Notes: generated by a model from the letters alone, not told the origin. Counted from the first letter of the stretch, positions 1 through 6,888 are shown. The stretch is 13,108 bases of DNA from JADFSZ01 sp022560555 [NCBI: PVC group bacterium] (GCA_022560555.1 JADFSZ010000026.1:1-13108), one strand, 5' to 3'. Program-made: numbers and translations.

Positions 1-890
1 TAAGACTTGCTATGAATAATAATGTGAGTTTGCCCGAGCTTGAATCTATATCGGGAACTGGAAAGGGCGGACGTATTACAAGAAACGATGTGTTGAATTT
101 CCTCGCGCGGCGTCCTGTTGGGGCTTCTTCCATAGATGTGATAAGCGAGACGGGGCAGATTAGTCAGGATGAATTAGCCAGTCTTGGAAAAGTTGTTCCG
201 ATGAATTCAATCCGTCGTACTATTGCTGATCATATGGTTCAGTCGATCCGGACTAGCGCTCATGTTACCATGGTGCATGCTGTTGATATGACTCACATTG
301 TTGATTTACGATCAAAGGTTCAAGACCGATTTCTGCGGCAGCACAAAGCCAAGATGACATATACCGCTGTCATGCTTTTTGTTACTTCACGTGTTCTAAA
401 AGGTTTTCCCATGGTGAATGCTTCAGTTATCGGGACAACGATTATTCAACTAAAAAATATTAATATCGGCTGCGCGGTGGCGCTGTCGGATGAAAGTTTG
501 GTTGTCCCCGTTGTTCAGAATTCTGATAAAAAAAGTTTCCCCGAAATTGCCAAAGATCTTGTCCGATTGATTGCCATTGCCCGGAAAAAGGGCTTAACCA
601 GAGCTGATATCGAAGGCGGGACATTTACTATATCGAATTTTGGTGCCTTCGGAAGTTTGATCGGCACGCCGATTATCAATCAACCTCAAGTGGCGATTTT
701 AGGGATGGGTGCTGTTTTTAAAGCTCCGGTTGTTGTAAATGATGAAATAGTTGTACGGGATCAGATGTATTTAAGCTTTTCCTTTGACCATCGGGTTATA
801 GACGGAGCTTTGGGCGGCCGGTTTTTGAATGCGATTCAGCAGCAGGTTGAAGCCCTTACTGCCGATGATTTAAATCTCAACGGATTTTAA
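1..890 (+). CDS. 2-oxo acid dehydrogenase complex E2, dihydrolipoyl acyltransferase (5' partial)
   Basis: Core subunit of a pyruvate, 2-oxoglutarate or branched-chain 2-oxo acid dehydrogenase, moving an acyl group from lipoyl-lysine to CoA. Numbering from the Met at base 12, residues 1-32 resemble the peripheral subunit (E3)-binding domain (SGTGKGGRITRNDV). A linker follows, then the catalytic acyltransferase domain from about residue 62. The active-site motif HRVIDG lies at 260-265 (H260 and D264), and the signature around GTPIINQPQVAILG at 218-231 is clear. The frame is open upstream of base 12 and reads R-L-A-M, the usual start of the E3-binding helix, so base 12 is not the true start; the lipoyl domain lies outside the window. 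Substrate cannot be decided without the E1 genes. No convincing terminator follows. Confidence 0.93.
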   Translation, partial: RLAMNNNVSLPELESISGTGKGGRITRNDVLNFLARRPVGASSIDVISETGQISQDELASLGKVVPMNSIRRTIADHMVQSIRTSAHVTMVHAVDMTHIVDLRSKVQDRFLRQHKAKMTYTAVMLFVTSRVLKGFPMVNASVIGTTIIQLKNINIGCAVALSDESLVVPVVQNSDKKSFPEIAKDLVRLIAIARKKGLTRADIEGGTFTISNFGAFGSLIGTPIINQPQVAILGMGAVFKAPVVVNDEIVVRDQMYLSFSFDHRVIDGALGGRFLNAIQQQVEALTADDLNLNGF

Positions 891-1024
891 TATTTAGTCT
901 GGTTCATGGCCCAAGGCCTTATAAGGTCAAACGTGCGCGGAATTTTCCTACCTTAGTTTCTTTGTGAATTTCCCTTCCTTTTTTGACACAGATTTGCTTT
1001 GGATCTGATTTGGGAGGAACTTGC

Positions 1025-1060
1025 ATGAAACTCAAAATCAAAATATACATAAGATATTGA
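1025..1060 (+). other. possible 11-codon leader peptide upstream of gshA
   Basis: ATG at 1025 lies 7 nt after a near-perfect Shine-Dalgarno GGAGG (1013-1017) and reads MKLKIKIYIRY then TGA. The ribosome site is better than those of most genes in the window. The peptide has no run of one amino acid and no cysteine, so classical attenuation by a glutathione precursor is not indicated. It could be a leader peptide, a remnant of a lost gene or chance. Evidence is the ribosome site only. Confidence 0.2.
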
Positions 1061-1098
1061 AAAAAAATAGGTTATATTTTTATTTTAGCCGAAAAGAG

Positions 1099-1127
1099 TT
1101 GTGTTATTTTCTAAGTAGTGAGATAAT
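1099..1127 (+). promoter_or_regulatory. possible sigma-70 promoter of gshA
   Basis: TTGTGT (1099-1104), a 17-nt spacer and GATAAT (1122-1127) lie about 37 nt before the gshA ATG. The -10 matches 5 of 6 consensus bases and the -35 only 3 of 6. The region is AT-rich, so chance matches are likely. Confidence 0.35.
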
Positions 1128-1163
1128 ACTCGATTGCACATTGAATGGTGACGAGGCGATTCC

Positions 1164-2423
1164 ATGAGAAACTTGATTCACAAAATCAACGAAAAGCGCG
1201 AAGAAATTTATGCTTGGCTTGAGCATCACGAGGTCACGAATGAACTCCCTCTCTATTCGTCCGTAGACATTCGTGACGGGGGCTTTAAGGTCGCCAGTGT
1301 GGACATGAACCTCTTTCCGGCCGGGTTTAACAATCTGTGCGAACATGGCTTAGAGGATGCGGTTTCGGCCATTCGGGATGCGGTTTATAGCCGTATGCCG
1401 GAATGCAAGAATATTTTGATTCTTGCAGAAGAGCACACACGTAACAAGTGGTATTTGGAGAATGTGCGTATTTTGCAGCAAATTATTGATGTGGCCGGAT
1501 TTTGCGTGCGTGTCGCGACGATTTTTGATGTGCGTCCAAAGGTTTTTAATGAGGATATCCGGTATGTTGAACTTGATACAGCTACGGGAAAGTCCTTAAA
1601 AGTCTATTCCCTTGATTACCTCATCAAAGAGATGCGGACCGATTCCTGTTATCCTGATCTGATTATTATGAATAATGATCTGTCCTCAGGAATTCCTGAT
1701 ATCTTGCATGAGGCCCAGATCCCGATTTATCCGTCCATTCAGGCCGGTTGGCATGCCAGGAAAAAATCTGCTCATTTTAGAATTCTTTCAGAATTGGTCA
1801 AAGATTTTTCGGATATTCTCGCCTGTGATCCCTGGCTTTTGACATGTCTCGATTGTTCAGTGGGCCCGGTGGATATTTATCAGCAAGAAGATCGCGAGCG
1901 ATTAATGGACATGGCGAGTCATCTCTTCGTCAAAATTCGGGAAAAATACAAAGAACATCGTATACAGGAAAAACCCTATATTCTTCTCAAATCCGACTCA
2001 GGCACCTATGGCATGGGGGTGCATCCTATTGAAGATCCCAAGCAGATCTTGGAGTTCAACCGGAAGATAAAAAACAAACTATATAAAGGAAAAGGCTCAA
2101 AAATTATCTCTCACTATTTACTGCAAGAAGGAGTTCCGACGATCCATCTGATCGAGGAACAAGTAGCTGAAATTTGTATTTATCAGATTTCCAATCGATT
2201 TATCGGCGGTTTTTACCGGCTGAACAGCGAAAAAAGCAATCGGGATAATTTAAATTCAAAAGGGATGAATTTTTTAAAAATGTGTCCTCATTCCAGCAAA
2301 TACGGAACATGCGGTGTCCAACCGGATCAAAATATCTTCGACCTCTACCGGATTTTGGCCCGTATGGCCGGGATCGCGGCTCATCGTGAAATTGTCCAAT
2401 TAGAATCCCTCGTGGGTGTTTGA
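1164..2423 (+). CDS. gshA: glutamate--cysteine ligase, Acidithiobacillus-type GshA family
   Basis: Probably catalyses ATP-dependent joining of glutamate and cysteine to gamma-glutamylcysteine, the first step of glutathione synthesis, in the cytosol. The 419-aa sequence resembles the non-E. coli GshA family described from Acidithiobacillus and other proteobacteria. Recognisable blocks are the N-terminal VDIRDGGFKVASVDMNLFP (34-52), ILAEEHTRN (86-94), the nucleotide-binding-like PYILLKSDSGTYGMGV (271-286), the EEQVAE segment (331-336) with FIGGFYR (346-352), and NLNSKGMNF (362-370). The ATG at 1164 has GAGG (1153-1156) 7 nt upstream. gshB, the next enzyme, follows 41 nt downstream, strongly supporting the role. 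No signal peptide or membrane segment is seen. Family assignment is from memory of conserved blocks, not a search. Confidence 0.85.
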   Translation: MRNLIHKINEKREEIYAWLEHHEVTNELPLYSSVDIRDGGFKVASVDMNLFPAGFNNLCEHGLEDAVSAIRDAVYSRMPECKNILILAEEHTRNKWYLENVRILQQIIDVAGFCVRVATIFDVRPKVFNEDIRYVELDTATGKSLKVYSLDYLIKEMRTDSCYPDLIIMNNDLSSGIPDILHEAQIPIYPSIQAGWHARKKSAHFRILSELVKDFSDILACDPWLLTCLDCSVGPVDIYQQEDRERLMDMASHLFVKIREKYKEHRIQEKPYILLKSDSGTYGMGVHPIEDPKQILEFNRKIKNKLYKGKGSKIISHYLLQEGVPTIHLIEEQVAEICIYQISNRFIGGFYRLNSEKSNRDNLNSKGMNFLKMCPHSSKYGTCGVQPDQNIFDLYRILARMAGIAAHREIVQLESLVGV

Positions 2424-2464
2424 TCCCAAAATCAATAATATTTTTACTAAAGTAAGGTTTTCTT

Positions 2465-3415
2465 ATGAAATGTGTATTTATCATGTGTCCCCTGGATCAA
2501 GTGGTTGTCGATAAAGACACGTCTTATGCCTTGATGCTTGGTGCCCGGAAAAGGGGGCATCAGGTTTATCATGTCAAAGACGGCGATCTGTCGCTGGTCA
2601 ATGATAAAGTCTTTTTTCACGCTCTATCAGTGACGCCCAAGGAGGACCGTTTAAAACCTTTTGAAATTGAAGACGAGATAGTGTTAGCGGGGTCTGATGT
2701 GGATGTCGTGTTCATTCGGACGGATCCCCCCTTTGACGAAAGCTATCTGCACACAACATGGATTTTAGAAAATTTACCGCCCAAAGTCATTGTTATGAAC
2801 CGTCCGTCCGGGATCAGGGACGTAAATGAAAAAATATGGGTGACGAAATATCCGGATCTTATCCCTCCAACCTTGATTACAAAAAATAAGAGGGAGTATC
2901 TTGAATTCATTGAAATATATAAAGAAATTATTGTAAAGCCGACAAACGGGTTTGGAGGCGCCTCTGTCTTTAAGCTGACTGAGGCTGACAGCAATAAATC
3001 TGTGGTGTTCGAAACGCTGACAAAACAAGGCAAAGAACATGTGGTTATCCAAAAATACCTTCCGGAATCCCAAGAGGGGGACAAAAGAATTCTTTTGTTA
3101 AACGCATGTCCGATGGGGTCCGTTCTGAGGGTCCATTCTGAGGAAGATCATCGAAATAATTTTTTTGCCGGCGGGAAACCCGAGAAAACGGCGCTGAATG
3201 AGCGTGATTATGAAATCATTGAAAAAATCAGACCCGAATTGCGGGATCTGGGCCTATATTTTGTTGGTATCGATGTGATTGGCGGCTTTCTTGTGGAGGT
3301 GAATGTTACAAGCCCTACGGGTATTCAGGAGATTAATCGCCTGGAAAACAAACACCTTGAAGATGATGTTATCGCTTTCGCGGAAGATCTTGTCCGAAGC
3401 CAAACAAAAGTTTGA
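2465..3415 (+). CDS. gshB: glutathione synthetase
   Basis: Joins glycine to gamma-glutamylcysteine with ATP to complete glutathione. The 316-aa length matches E. coli GshB and the resemblance is strong throughout. The N-terminal domain has VVFIRTDPPFDESY (81-94) and MNRPSGIRDVNEK (111-123). The ATP-grasp part has IIVKPTNGFGGASVFK (155-170), GDKRIL (205-210), the RNNFFAGG block (230-237) and VGIDVIGG then EVNVTSPTG (267-286), whose acidic and Asn residues bind Mg-ATP in this family. The ATG at 2465 has TAAGG 7 nt upstream. It lies 41 nt after gshA and is probably co-transcribed with it. Its stop overlaps the -35 box of the next unit's promoter. Confidence 0.96.
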   Translation: MKCVFIMCPLDQVVVDKDTSYALMLGARKRGHQVYHVKDGDLSLVNDKVFFHALSVTPKEDRLKPFEIEDEIVLAGSDVDVVFIRTDPPFDESYLHTTWILENLPPKVIVMNRPSGIRDVNEKIWVTKYPDLIPPTLITKNKREYLEFIEIYKEIIVKPTNGFGGASVFKLTEADSNKSVVFETLTKQGKEHVVIQKYLPESQEGDKRILLLNACPMGSVLRVHSEEDHRNNFFAGGKPEKTALNERDYEIIEKIRPELRDLGLYFVGIDVIGGFLVEVNVTSPTGIQEINRLENKHLEDDVIAFAEDLVRSQTKV

Positions 3416-3440
3416 CCAAACTCTAAGAACTTTGTATACT
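3412..3440 (+). promoter_or_regulatory. sigma-70-type promoter of the grx-bolA-grxD unit
   Basis: TTGACC (3412-3417) and TATACT (3435-3440) are each 5 of 6 to consensus and 17 nt apart. The predicted transcript starts near 3447, about 24 nt before the glutaredoxin ATG, after a GC-rich segment (AGCGCGCG). The -35 box contains the gshB stop codon, so this unit can be expressed apart from gshAB. Confidence 0.7.
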
Positions 3441-3470
3441 AGCGCGCGTTGAGATAAAAGACAACACCAC

Positions 3471-3707
3471 ATGAAAAAACATATTCTTTTCTATAAACCG
3501 ACTTGCCCGTTTTGCGCAAAAGTATTGGATTTTGCCAGCTCAAACAGCATCGAATTTGACTTGCAAGATATCACGAGCGCGGGCGCTATAGCCGAAGAAC
3601 TTATTCGTGTTGGTGGGAAGCGGCAAGTTCCGTGTTTGCTTGTTGATGGGATGGGGCTTTATGAATCAGATGATATTATCAATTGGCTCAAAGATCATGA
3701 CGCTTAG
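3471..3707 (+). CDS. dithiol glutaredoxin-like protein (CPFC active site)
   Basis: Small thioredoxin-fold protein of 78 aa that probably reduces disulfides or glutathionylated proteins using glutathione. The active site CPFC is at residues 12-15, directly after the first beta strand (HILFYKPT). The cis-proline segment is QVPCLLVDG (52-60), where most glutaredoxins have TVP. The C-terminal helix region YESDDIINWL (64-73) is typical of the fold. The ATG at 3471 has no good Shine-Dalgarno; the start is chosen because the fold begins there and the promoter ends just upstream. The last 11 nt overlap bolA. It could also be described as a GST N-terminal-like domain protein, but the length and motif favour glutaredoxin. 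Confidence 0.85.
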   Translation: MKKHILFYKPTCPFCAKVLDFASSNSIEFDLQDITSAGAIAEELIRVGGKRQVPCLLVDGMGLYESDDIINWLKDHDA

Positions 3708-3969
3708 TGATATAGAAAAAGCCATCCAGCAAGCGATACCGGGCTGTCAAGTTTGGGTGATAGACCCTAATCATGACGGAGAACATTTACAGGCTATTGT
3801 GGTGAGTTCTTCGTTTGAAAATATTCCTTTAGTCAAACAGCATCAAATGGTGATGCGCCCGCTCACGAAGGCTTTTGACGAATCCCTTCACGCTTTAGCC
3901 TTAAAAACTTTTACTCCTGACAAATGGCAAGATGGTAAAGAAGAATATTCATCATTCATACAAGATTAG
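3697..3969 (+). CDS. BolA family protein, IbaG/BolA2-like
   Basis: 90-aa BolA protein; these bind CGFS glutaredoxins and help hold or deliver [2Fe-2S] clusters, or act as regulators. Visible features are the DGEHLQAIVVS loop and strand (27-37) with H30 in the variable metal-ligand loop, KQHQMV (47-52) with the conserved H49, and LHALALKTFTPDKW (64-77). The His in the loop resembles IbaG/BolA2 rather than the Cys-type class (inference). The frame is open further upstream to an ATG at 3607, but that part is out-of-frame glutaredoxin sequence. ATG 3697 matches the family N-terminus and overlaps the glutaredoxin stop by 11 nt, suggesting translational coupling, since no clear Shine-Dalgarno is present. 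The monothiol glutaredoxin partner gene is next. Confidence 0.9.
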   Translation: MTLSDIEKAIQQAIPGCQVWVIDPNHDGEHLQAIVVSSSFENIPLVKQHQMVMRPLTKAFDESLHALALKTFTPDKWQDGKEEYSSFIQD

Positions 3970-4001
3970 TTCACACAATGTTGCAAGCAAAAGGAGACAA
4001 G

Positions 4002-4319
4002 ATGGACGAAAGCATTAAAAAGCAAATTGAAAATGATATCAACAGCAACAAAATTATGGTGTATATGAAGGGAACTCCTCAGAGCCCCGAATGCGGGTTC
4101 TCAAAATCGATCGCGGATGTGTTAACGCTTCATGACGCTCCCTATCACTTTTGTAATATTTTGGAAAACCCGGAGATTCGCCAGGGAATCAAAGAATATT
4201 CGGATTGGCCGACGATCCCGCAGGTTTATGTCAACGGGGAATTTATCGGTGGATGTGATGTTGTGCTCGACCTCCATAATACCGGGGAGCTTAAAAAGAT
4301 TTTAGCCGGTGTTAAGTAG
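4002..4319 (+). CDS. grxD: monothiol glutaredoxin, Grx4/GrxD type (CGFS)
   Basis: 105-aa monothiol glutaredoxin that binds a [2Fe-2S] cluster with glutathione, as a homodimer or with BolA, and transfers it to target proteins. Visible motifs are MKGTPQSPECGFSK with CGFS at 31-34, the glutathione-binding WPTIPQVYVNGE (69-80) and GGCD (83-86). An earlier in-frame ATG exists at 3978, but ATG 4002 has an excellent AAGGAG (3991-3996) 5 nt upstream and gives the family's usual length, so it is chosen. It is the third gene after the 3412 promoter and its stop overlaps the converging mrp stop by 8 bp. Adjacent bolA and gshAB fit its need for BolA and glutathione. Confidence 0.95.
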   Translation: MDESIKKQIENDINSNKIMVYMKGTPQSPECGFSKSIADVLTLHDAPYHFCNILENPEIRQGIKEYSDWPTIPQVYVNGEFIGGCDVVLDLHNTGELKKILAGVK

Positions 4320-5388
4320 ATGATTGAACTAGTGAACGGATATGACGGTAAGGATAAATTCCGGAAGAGTGTCCATCGCTCCACTTGATCGATATAGCGT
4401 AATTCCCCAAGGGGGAAATCTCTTCGGCCCGGATATCATCCGGAATGCCTTCAGCTTTTAATATTGCCTTTCCTGTTATCTCATCCATACAAAGAGCGCA
4501 CCCACAGCTTAGACGCAGAGTCCTATTTTCTATCTTGAGCGTGGTTTTGTCCGGCCAAGATAAACTAATGTTTTGGGCGTCGAACGAGACATTCGGAATT
4601 TCTTTTTTGGAGCCTTCTTTGTTGTCCAGGGCGTGAAGTGTATGATTTCTTAAGGATTCAAGCATTTCTTTCGTAAAGATATCAAAAATAGATTTCTTGT
4701 CATTCGTGACGATCGGCAATTTCTGGATGATGTCGATTCCAAATCGATCCGCCAAATGTTTGGATCCTGTCCCAAAGATATCATGTTGTTTGTGGCAACC
4801 ATCACATTCAAAATAACTCATATTTTCGACAAGACCAATGATGGGAACATCCACCTTTTCAAACATCAATATGCCTTTGGCTACATCCACCAAAGACAGC
4901 GTGTGCGGTGTTGTCACAATGATGGCGCCGGTTAAACGCGCCGTTTGTGTGATGGTGAGCTGAATGTCTCCTGTGCCGGGAGGCATATCGATAAAAAGAT
5001 AATCAAGCTCTCCCCAAGCTGTTTGATGGATGAGTTGCTGAATGTAGTTTGATACTATGGGCCCCCGCATAATAGCAGGAGAGTCCCCGGTGAGAAATCC
5101 GAAAGACATGATCTTAAGAGAATCATGTTCATAAGGAATGATTCTTTTTTGATCATCCAAGTATATATGGGTTTTATGGATACCGAAGAGTGTTGGAATC
5201 GAAGGTCCAAAAATGTCCGCGTCCAGGAGCCCTACTTTGTGCCCGTCTTTGGCGAGTTCATAGGCAATCATGGCGGCAATCGTTGATTTGCCGACACCTC
5301 CTTTGCAGGATGCGACAGCAACAATAGATTTTATTTTCCCCAGATCGCTGGGAGGTTGCGGTTTTTTTTGAGGTCGATTCAGCGGCAT
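4312..5388 (-). CDS. mrp: Mrp/ApbC/Nbp35-type Fe-S carrier ATPase with C-terminal DUF971 domain
   Basis: P-loop NTPase that binds and transfers [4Fe-4S] clusters to apoproteins. In this 358-aa protein the deviant Walker A CKGGVGKS is at 28-35, followed by DADIFGPSIPTLFG (56-69), the MPPGTGD block (135-141), and VENMSYFECDGC (187-198) carrying the C195-x-x-C198 pair that bridges the cluster in dimers. Residues 265-353 form a DUF971 domain: SWPD (277-280), LRLSCGCALCMDEITG with C295, C297 and C300, and WSDGHSSGIYP (336-346). The usual N-terminal DUF59 domain is absent; Walker A starts within 30 residues. The Shine-Dalgarno is weak; an in-frame stop 12 nt upstream makes ATG 5388 the first possible start. 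It is the second gene after nadA, 33 nt away. Confidence 0.94.
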   Translation of the reverse strand: MPLNRPQKKPQPPSDLGKIKSIVAVASCKGGVGKSTIAAMIAYELAKDGHKVGLLDADIFGPSIPTLFGIHKTHIYLDDQKRIIPYEHDSLKIMSFGFLTGDSPAIMRGPIVSNYIQQLIHQTAWGELDYLFIDMPPGTGDIQLTITQTARLTGAIIVTTPHTLSLVDVAKGILMFEKVDVPIIGLVENMSYFECDGCHKQHDIFGTGSKHLADRFGIDIIQKLPIVTNDKKSIFDIFTKEMLESLRNHTLHALDNKEGSKKEIPNVSFDAQNISLSWPDKTTLKIENRTLRLSCGCALCMDEITGKAILKAEGIPDDIRAEEISPLGNYAISIKWSDGHSSGIYPYRHIRSLVQSST

Positions 5389-5421
5389 TGGCGGAGGTCA
5401 CCCATCCTATCAGTTTGATTG

Positions 5422-6456
5422 TTATGCTGCCGGAACAGCGACTTTATTCTCGGTGTAGCGAAACATTTCCTGGAGGGATTTTAAAGCTTTACCACGCGTA
5501 CTTTCTTCTATGACAATGCGGTCTTGAGGTCGCGGATTTTTTAAAACACGGAAAATATCTTCAAGCGTATTGGATTTCATGTATTTGCATAGGGTGCACG
5601 TTCCGACAATCTTTTTCTCGGGCATCTCGACCTGAAAATGACTGGAAAGGCCGCACTCGGTCAGAAGGAGAAATTCTTTGGATTTTGAGCTTTTCATGTG
5701 TTTGAGGAGTTGAGCCGTGCTTCCAATAAAGTCGGATTTTTGAATGACATTCGGATGACATTCCGGATGGCTTAATACTTCCGCTTGAGGATATTGAAGA
5801 CGAATGTAATCAATCATCTCAGGCGCATATTCCTCGTGAACATAGCATGTTCCGTTGGTGAGCTTAATATCTTTTTTGACGCCGCGAGATTCCATCTCTT
5901 TGATAATATTTTTCCCCATGAGTTTATCGGGAAGAAACATGATCTTATCATTGGGAATCGCTTCAATGATGTCATAGCAGTTTGAGCTTGTGACACAGAC
6001 GTCACATTCGGCTTTGACATCGGCTGTGGTGTTGATGTAGCAGACAAAAGTATAATCGGGAAATTCTCTTTTGAGCTTTTGCACCTGGATATGAGTAATC
6101 GAATCGGCGAGGGTGCAGCCATTCAGTTCGCTGGGAATCAAAACCTCTTTTTCCGGATTGAGGATTTTGGCCGTTTCAGCCATAAATTTGACGGCACAAA
6201 AAATAATCACATCAGCCTTGGTATTCATGGCGTCTTTGGACAGACCGTACGAGTCTCCGACAAAATCGCCGACTCCATAAGCGATTTCCGCAGAGACATA
6301 GCTATGGACCAGGATGACGGCATTTTTTTCTTTCTTCAGCTGATTGATTTCATTGATCAAAGGAGCGAGTTCACGGCATTTTTCCATTGTGAACCGGCAG
6401 ATGTGACCGCCAATTTTGACATCCTTGAGTTTTTGATATAAGTCTTTTGCGTCCAT
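5422..6456 (-). CDS. nadA: quinolinate synthase
   Basis: [4Fe-4S] enzyme that condenses iminoaspartate with dihydroxyacetone phosphate to quinolinate for de novo NAD synthesis. The 344-aa sequence has the three expected cluster cysteines: C114 in LNGCTLAD, C204 in NGTCYVHEEY, and C290 in TCTLCKYMKSN. Substrate-side motifs include LVHSYVSAEIA (49-59), GDSYGLS (67-73), YINTTADVKA (140-149) and HPECHP (230-235). A Shine-Dalgarno AAGGA (6470-6466) lies 9 nt before the ATG. A promoter and a 5' inverted repeat precede it. Downstream mrp is probably co-transcribed and may mature the cluster (inference from adjacency). nadB and nadC are not in the window. Confidence 0.96.
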   Translation of the reverse strand: MDAKDLYQKLKDVKIGGHICRFTMEKCRELAPLINEINQLKKEKNAVILVHSYVSAEIAYGVGDFVGDSYGLSKDAMNTKADVIIFCAVKFMAETAKILNPEKEVLIPSELNGCTLADSITHIQVQKLKREFPDYTFVCYINTTADVKAECDVCVTSSNCYDIIEAIPNDKIMFLPDKLMGKNIIKEMESRGVKKDIKLTNGTCYVHEEYAPEMIDYIRLQYPQAEVLSHPECHPNVIQKSDFIGSTAQLLKHMKSSKSKEFLLLTECGLSSHFQVEMPEKKIVGTCTLCKYMKSNTLEDIFRVLKNPRPQDRIVIEESTRGKALKSLQEMFRYTENKVAVPAA

Positions 6457-6480
6457 TTAATTGAGTCCTTATCGATTGAG

Positions 6481-6509
6481 TTCCCATAAGGGGTCCTTCC
6501 TTAGGGGAA
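6481..6509 (-). promoter_or_regulatory. nadA leader interrupted inverted repeat, operator or RNA hairpin
   Basis: On the minus strand, TTCCCCTAAGG (6509-6499), a 7-nt loop, then CCTTATGGGAA (6491-6481): 10 of 11 positions pair, with one C/T mismatch. It begins a few bases after the predicted start of nadA transcription. The sequence CCTTAT in the right arm is also fully complementary to the Shine-Dalgarno ATAAGG (6472-6467), 13 nt downstream, so two mutually exclusive pairings are possible. It may be a repressor operator or a leader RNA switch; I match it to no named riboswitch. Confidence 0.55.
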
Positions 6510-6519
6510 AGATCACCAA

Positions 6520-6548
6520 ATTATACACAGAGACCTAGACGAAATCAA
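6520..6548 (-). promoter_or_regulatory. sigma-70-type promoter of nadA-mrp
   Basis: Read on the minus strand, TTGATT (6548-6543), a 17-nt spacer and a perfect TATAAT (6525-6520). The start would be near 6513, giving a leader of about 56 nt that contains the 6509-6481 inverted repeat. Confidence 0.7.
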
Positions 6549-6807
6549 GCTTTAGCGACTCATTCGTGAAGAAGCAGGCGGTTGCGCCGCATCAATATAA
6601 TCGTAAGATACTGGTAGTACTATATATAAGTACACTTATTGGCAAAATGTGACTTTGGGCAGATTCTATAGAAAAACTAAAAAGAGCAACTTATGAAAAA
6701 ATATGCATTTTTATGAGATATAAAAATTAAAATTGCAGATGTTTGTGGAAAATACCATACATTTTGAATTGATAATAATAAAAAAATGGAGTGTTACGTT
6801 TTTTTCC

Positions 6808-6836
6808 TTGCATTTATTTGCACACTATGGTAAATT
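6808..6836 (+). promoter_or_regulatory. possible ilvB promoter with extended -10
   Basis: TTGCAT (6808-6813), a 17-nt spacer and TAAATT (6831-6836) preceded by TGG (6828-6830), an extended -10 (TGn). The -35 is only 3 of 6 and the -10 4 of 6. The predicted leader is about 45 nt. Confidence 0.4.
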
Positions 6837-6888
6837 TATATCAACTTGCTTAATTATCTGTAAATTTTCATCATAAAAGAGGATTATC

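Larger units (their letters stand above)
891..1163. other. intergenic spacer between E2 gene and gshA
   Basis: The 273-bp spacer has no ORF of normal size. It contains a 10-bp perfect palindrome CCTTATAAGG (917-926), a consensus -35-like TTGACA (983-988) with only a poor -10 at the right distance, and a small inverted repeat CAGAT/ATCTG (989-1007). A strong Shine-Dalgarno GGAGG (1013-1017) then precedes an 11-codon ORF (1025-1060). An AT-rich stretch follows, ending with a possible gshA promoter (1099-1127). Confidence 0.6.
6457..6888. other. divergent intergenic region nadA / ilvB
   Basis: The 432 bp hold no credible ORF. The nadA side (6457-6550) carries its leader, inverted repeat and promoter. 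The middle (6551-6650) has a small GC hairpin (GGCG/CGCC near 6578-6590) and nested palindromes: GTACT/AGTAC (6617-6633) and ATAAGT-AC-ACTTAT (6626-6639). The rest is very AT-rich, ending with the likely ilvB promoter. A 7-codon ORF (ATG 6693, MKKYAFL) is not a convincing ilv attenuator peptide. Confidence 0.7.

Noticed and set aside
911-930. GGCC-rich and CCTTATAAGG palindromes as a terminator of the E2 gene
   Set aside because: The stems are short or self-complementary and no T-run follows.
2200-2484. Minus-strand ORFs opposite gshA and gshB
   Set aside because: Shadows of conserved coding sequence, with no family motif and no start signals.
3607-3696. 30-codon N-terminal extension of BolA
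   Set aside because: It is out-of-frame glutaredoxin sequence; the BolA family sequence starts at ATG 3697.
6693-6716. 7-codon ORF (MKKYAFL) before ilvB as an ilv attenuator leader
   Set aside because: It has no run of Leu, Val or Ile codons, no strong ribosome site, and no terminator/antiterminator pair before ilvB.
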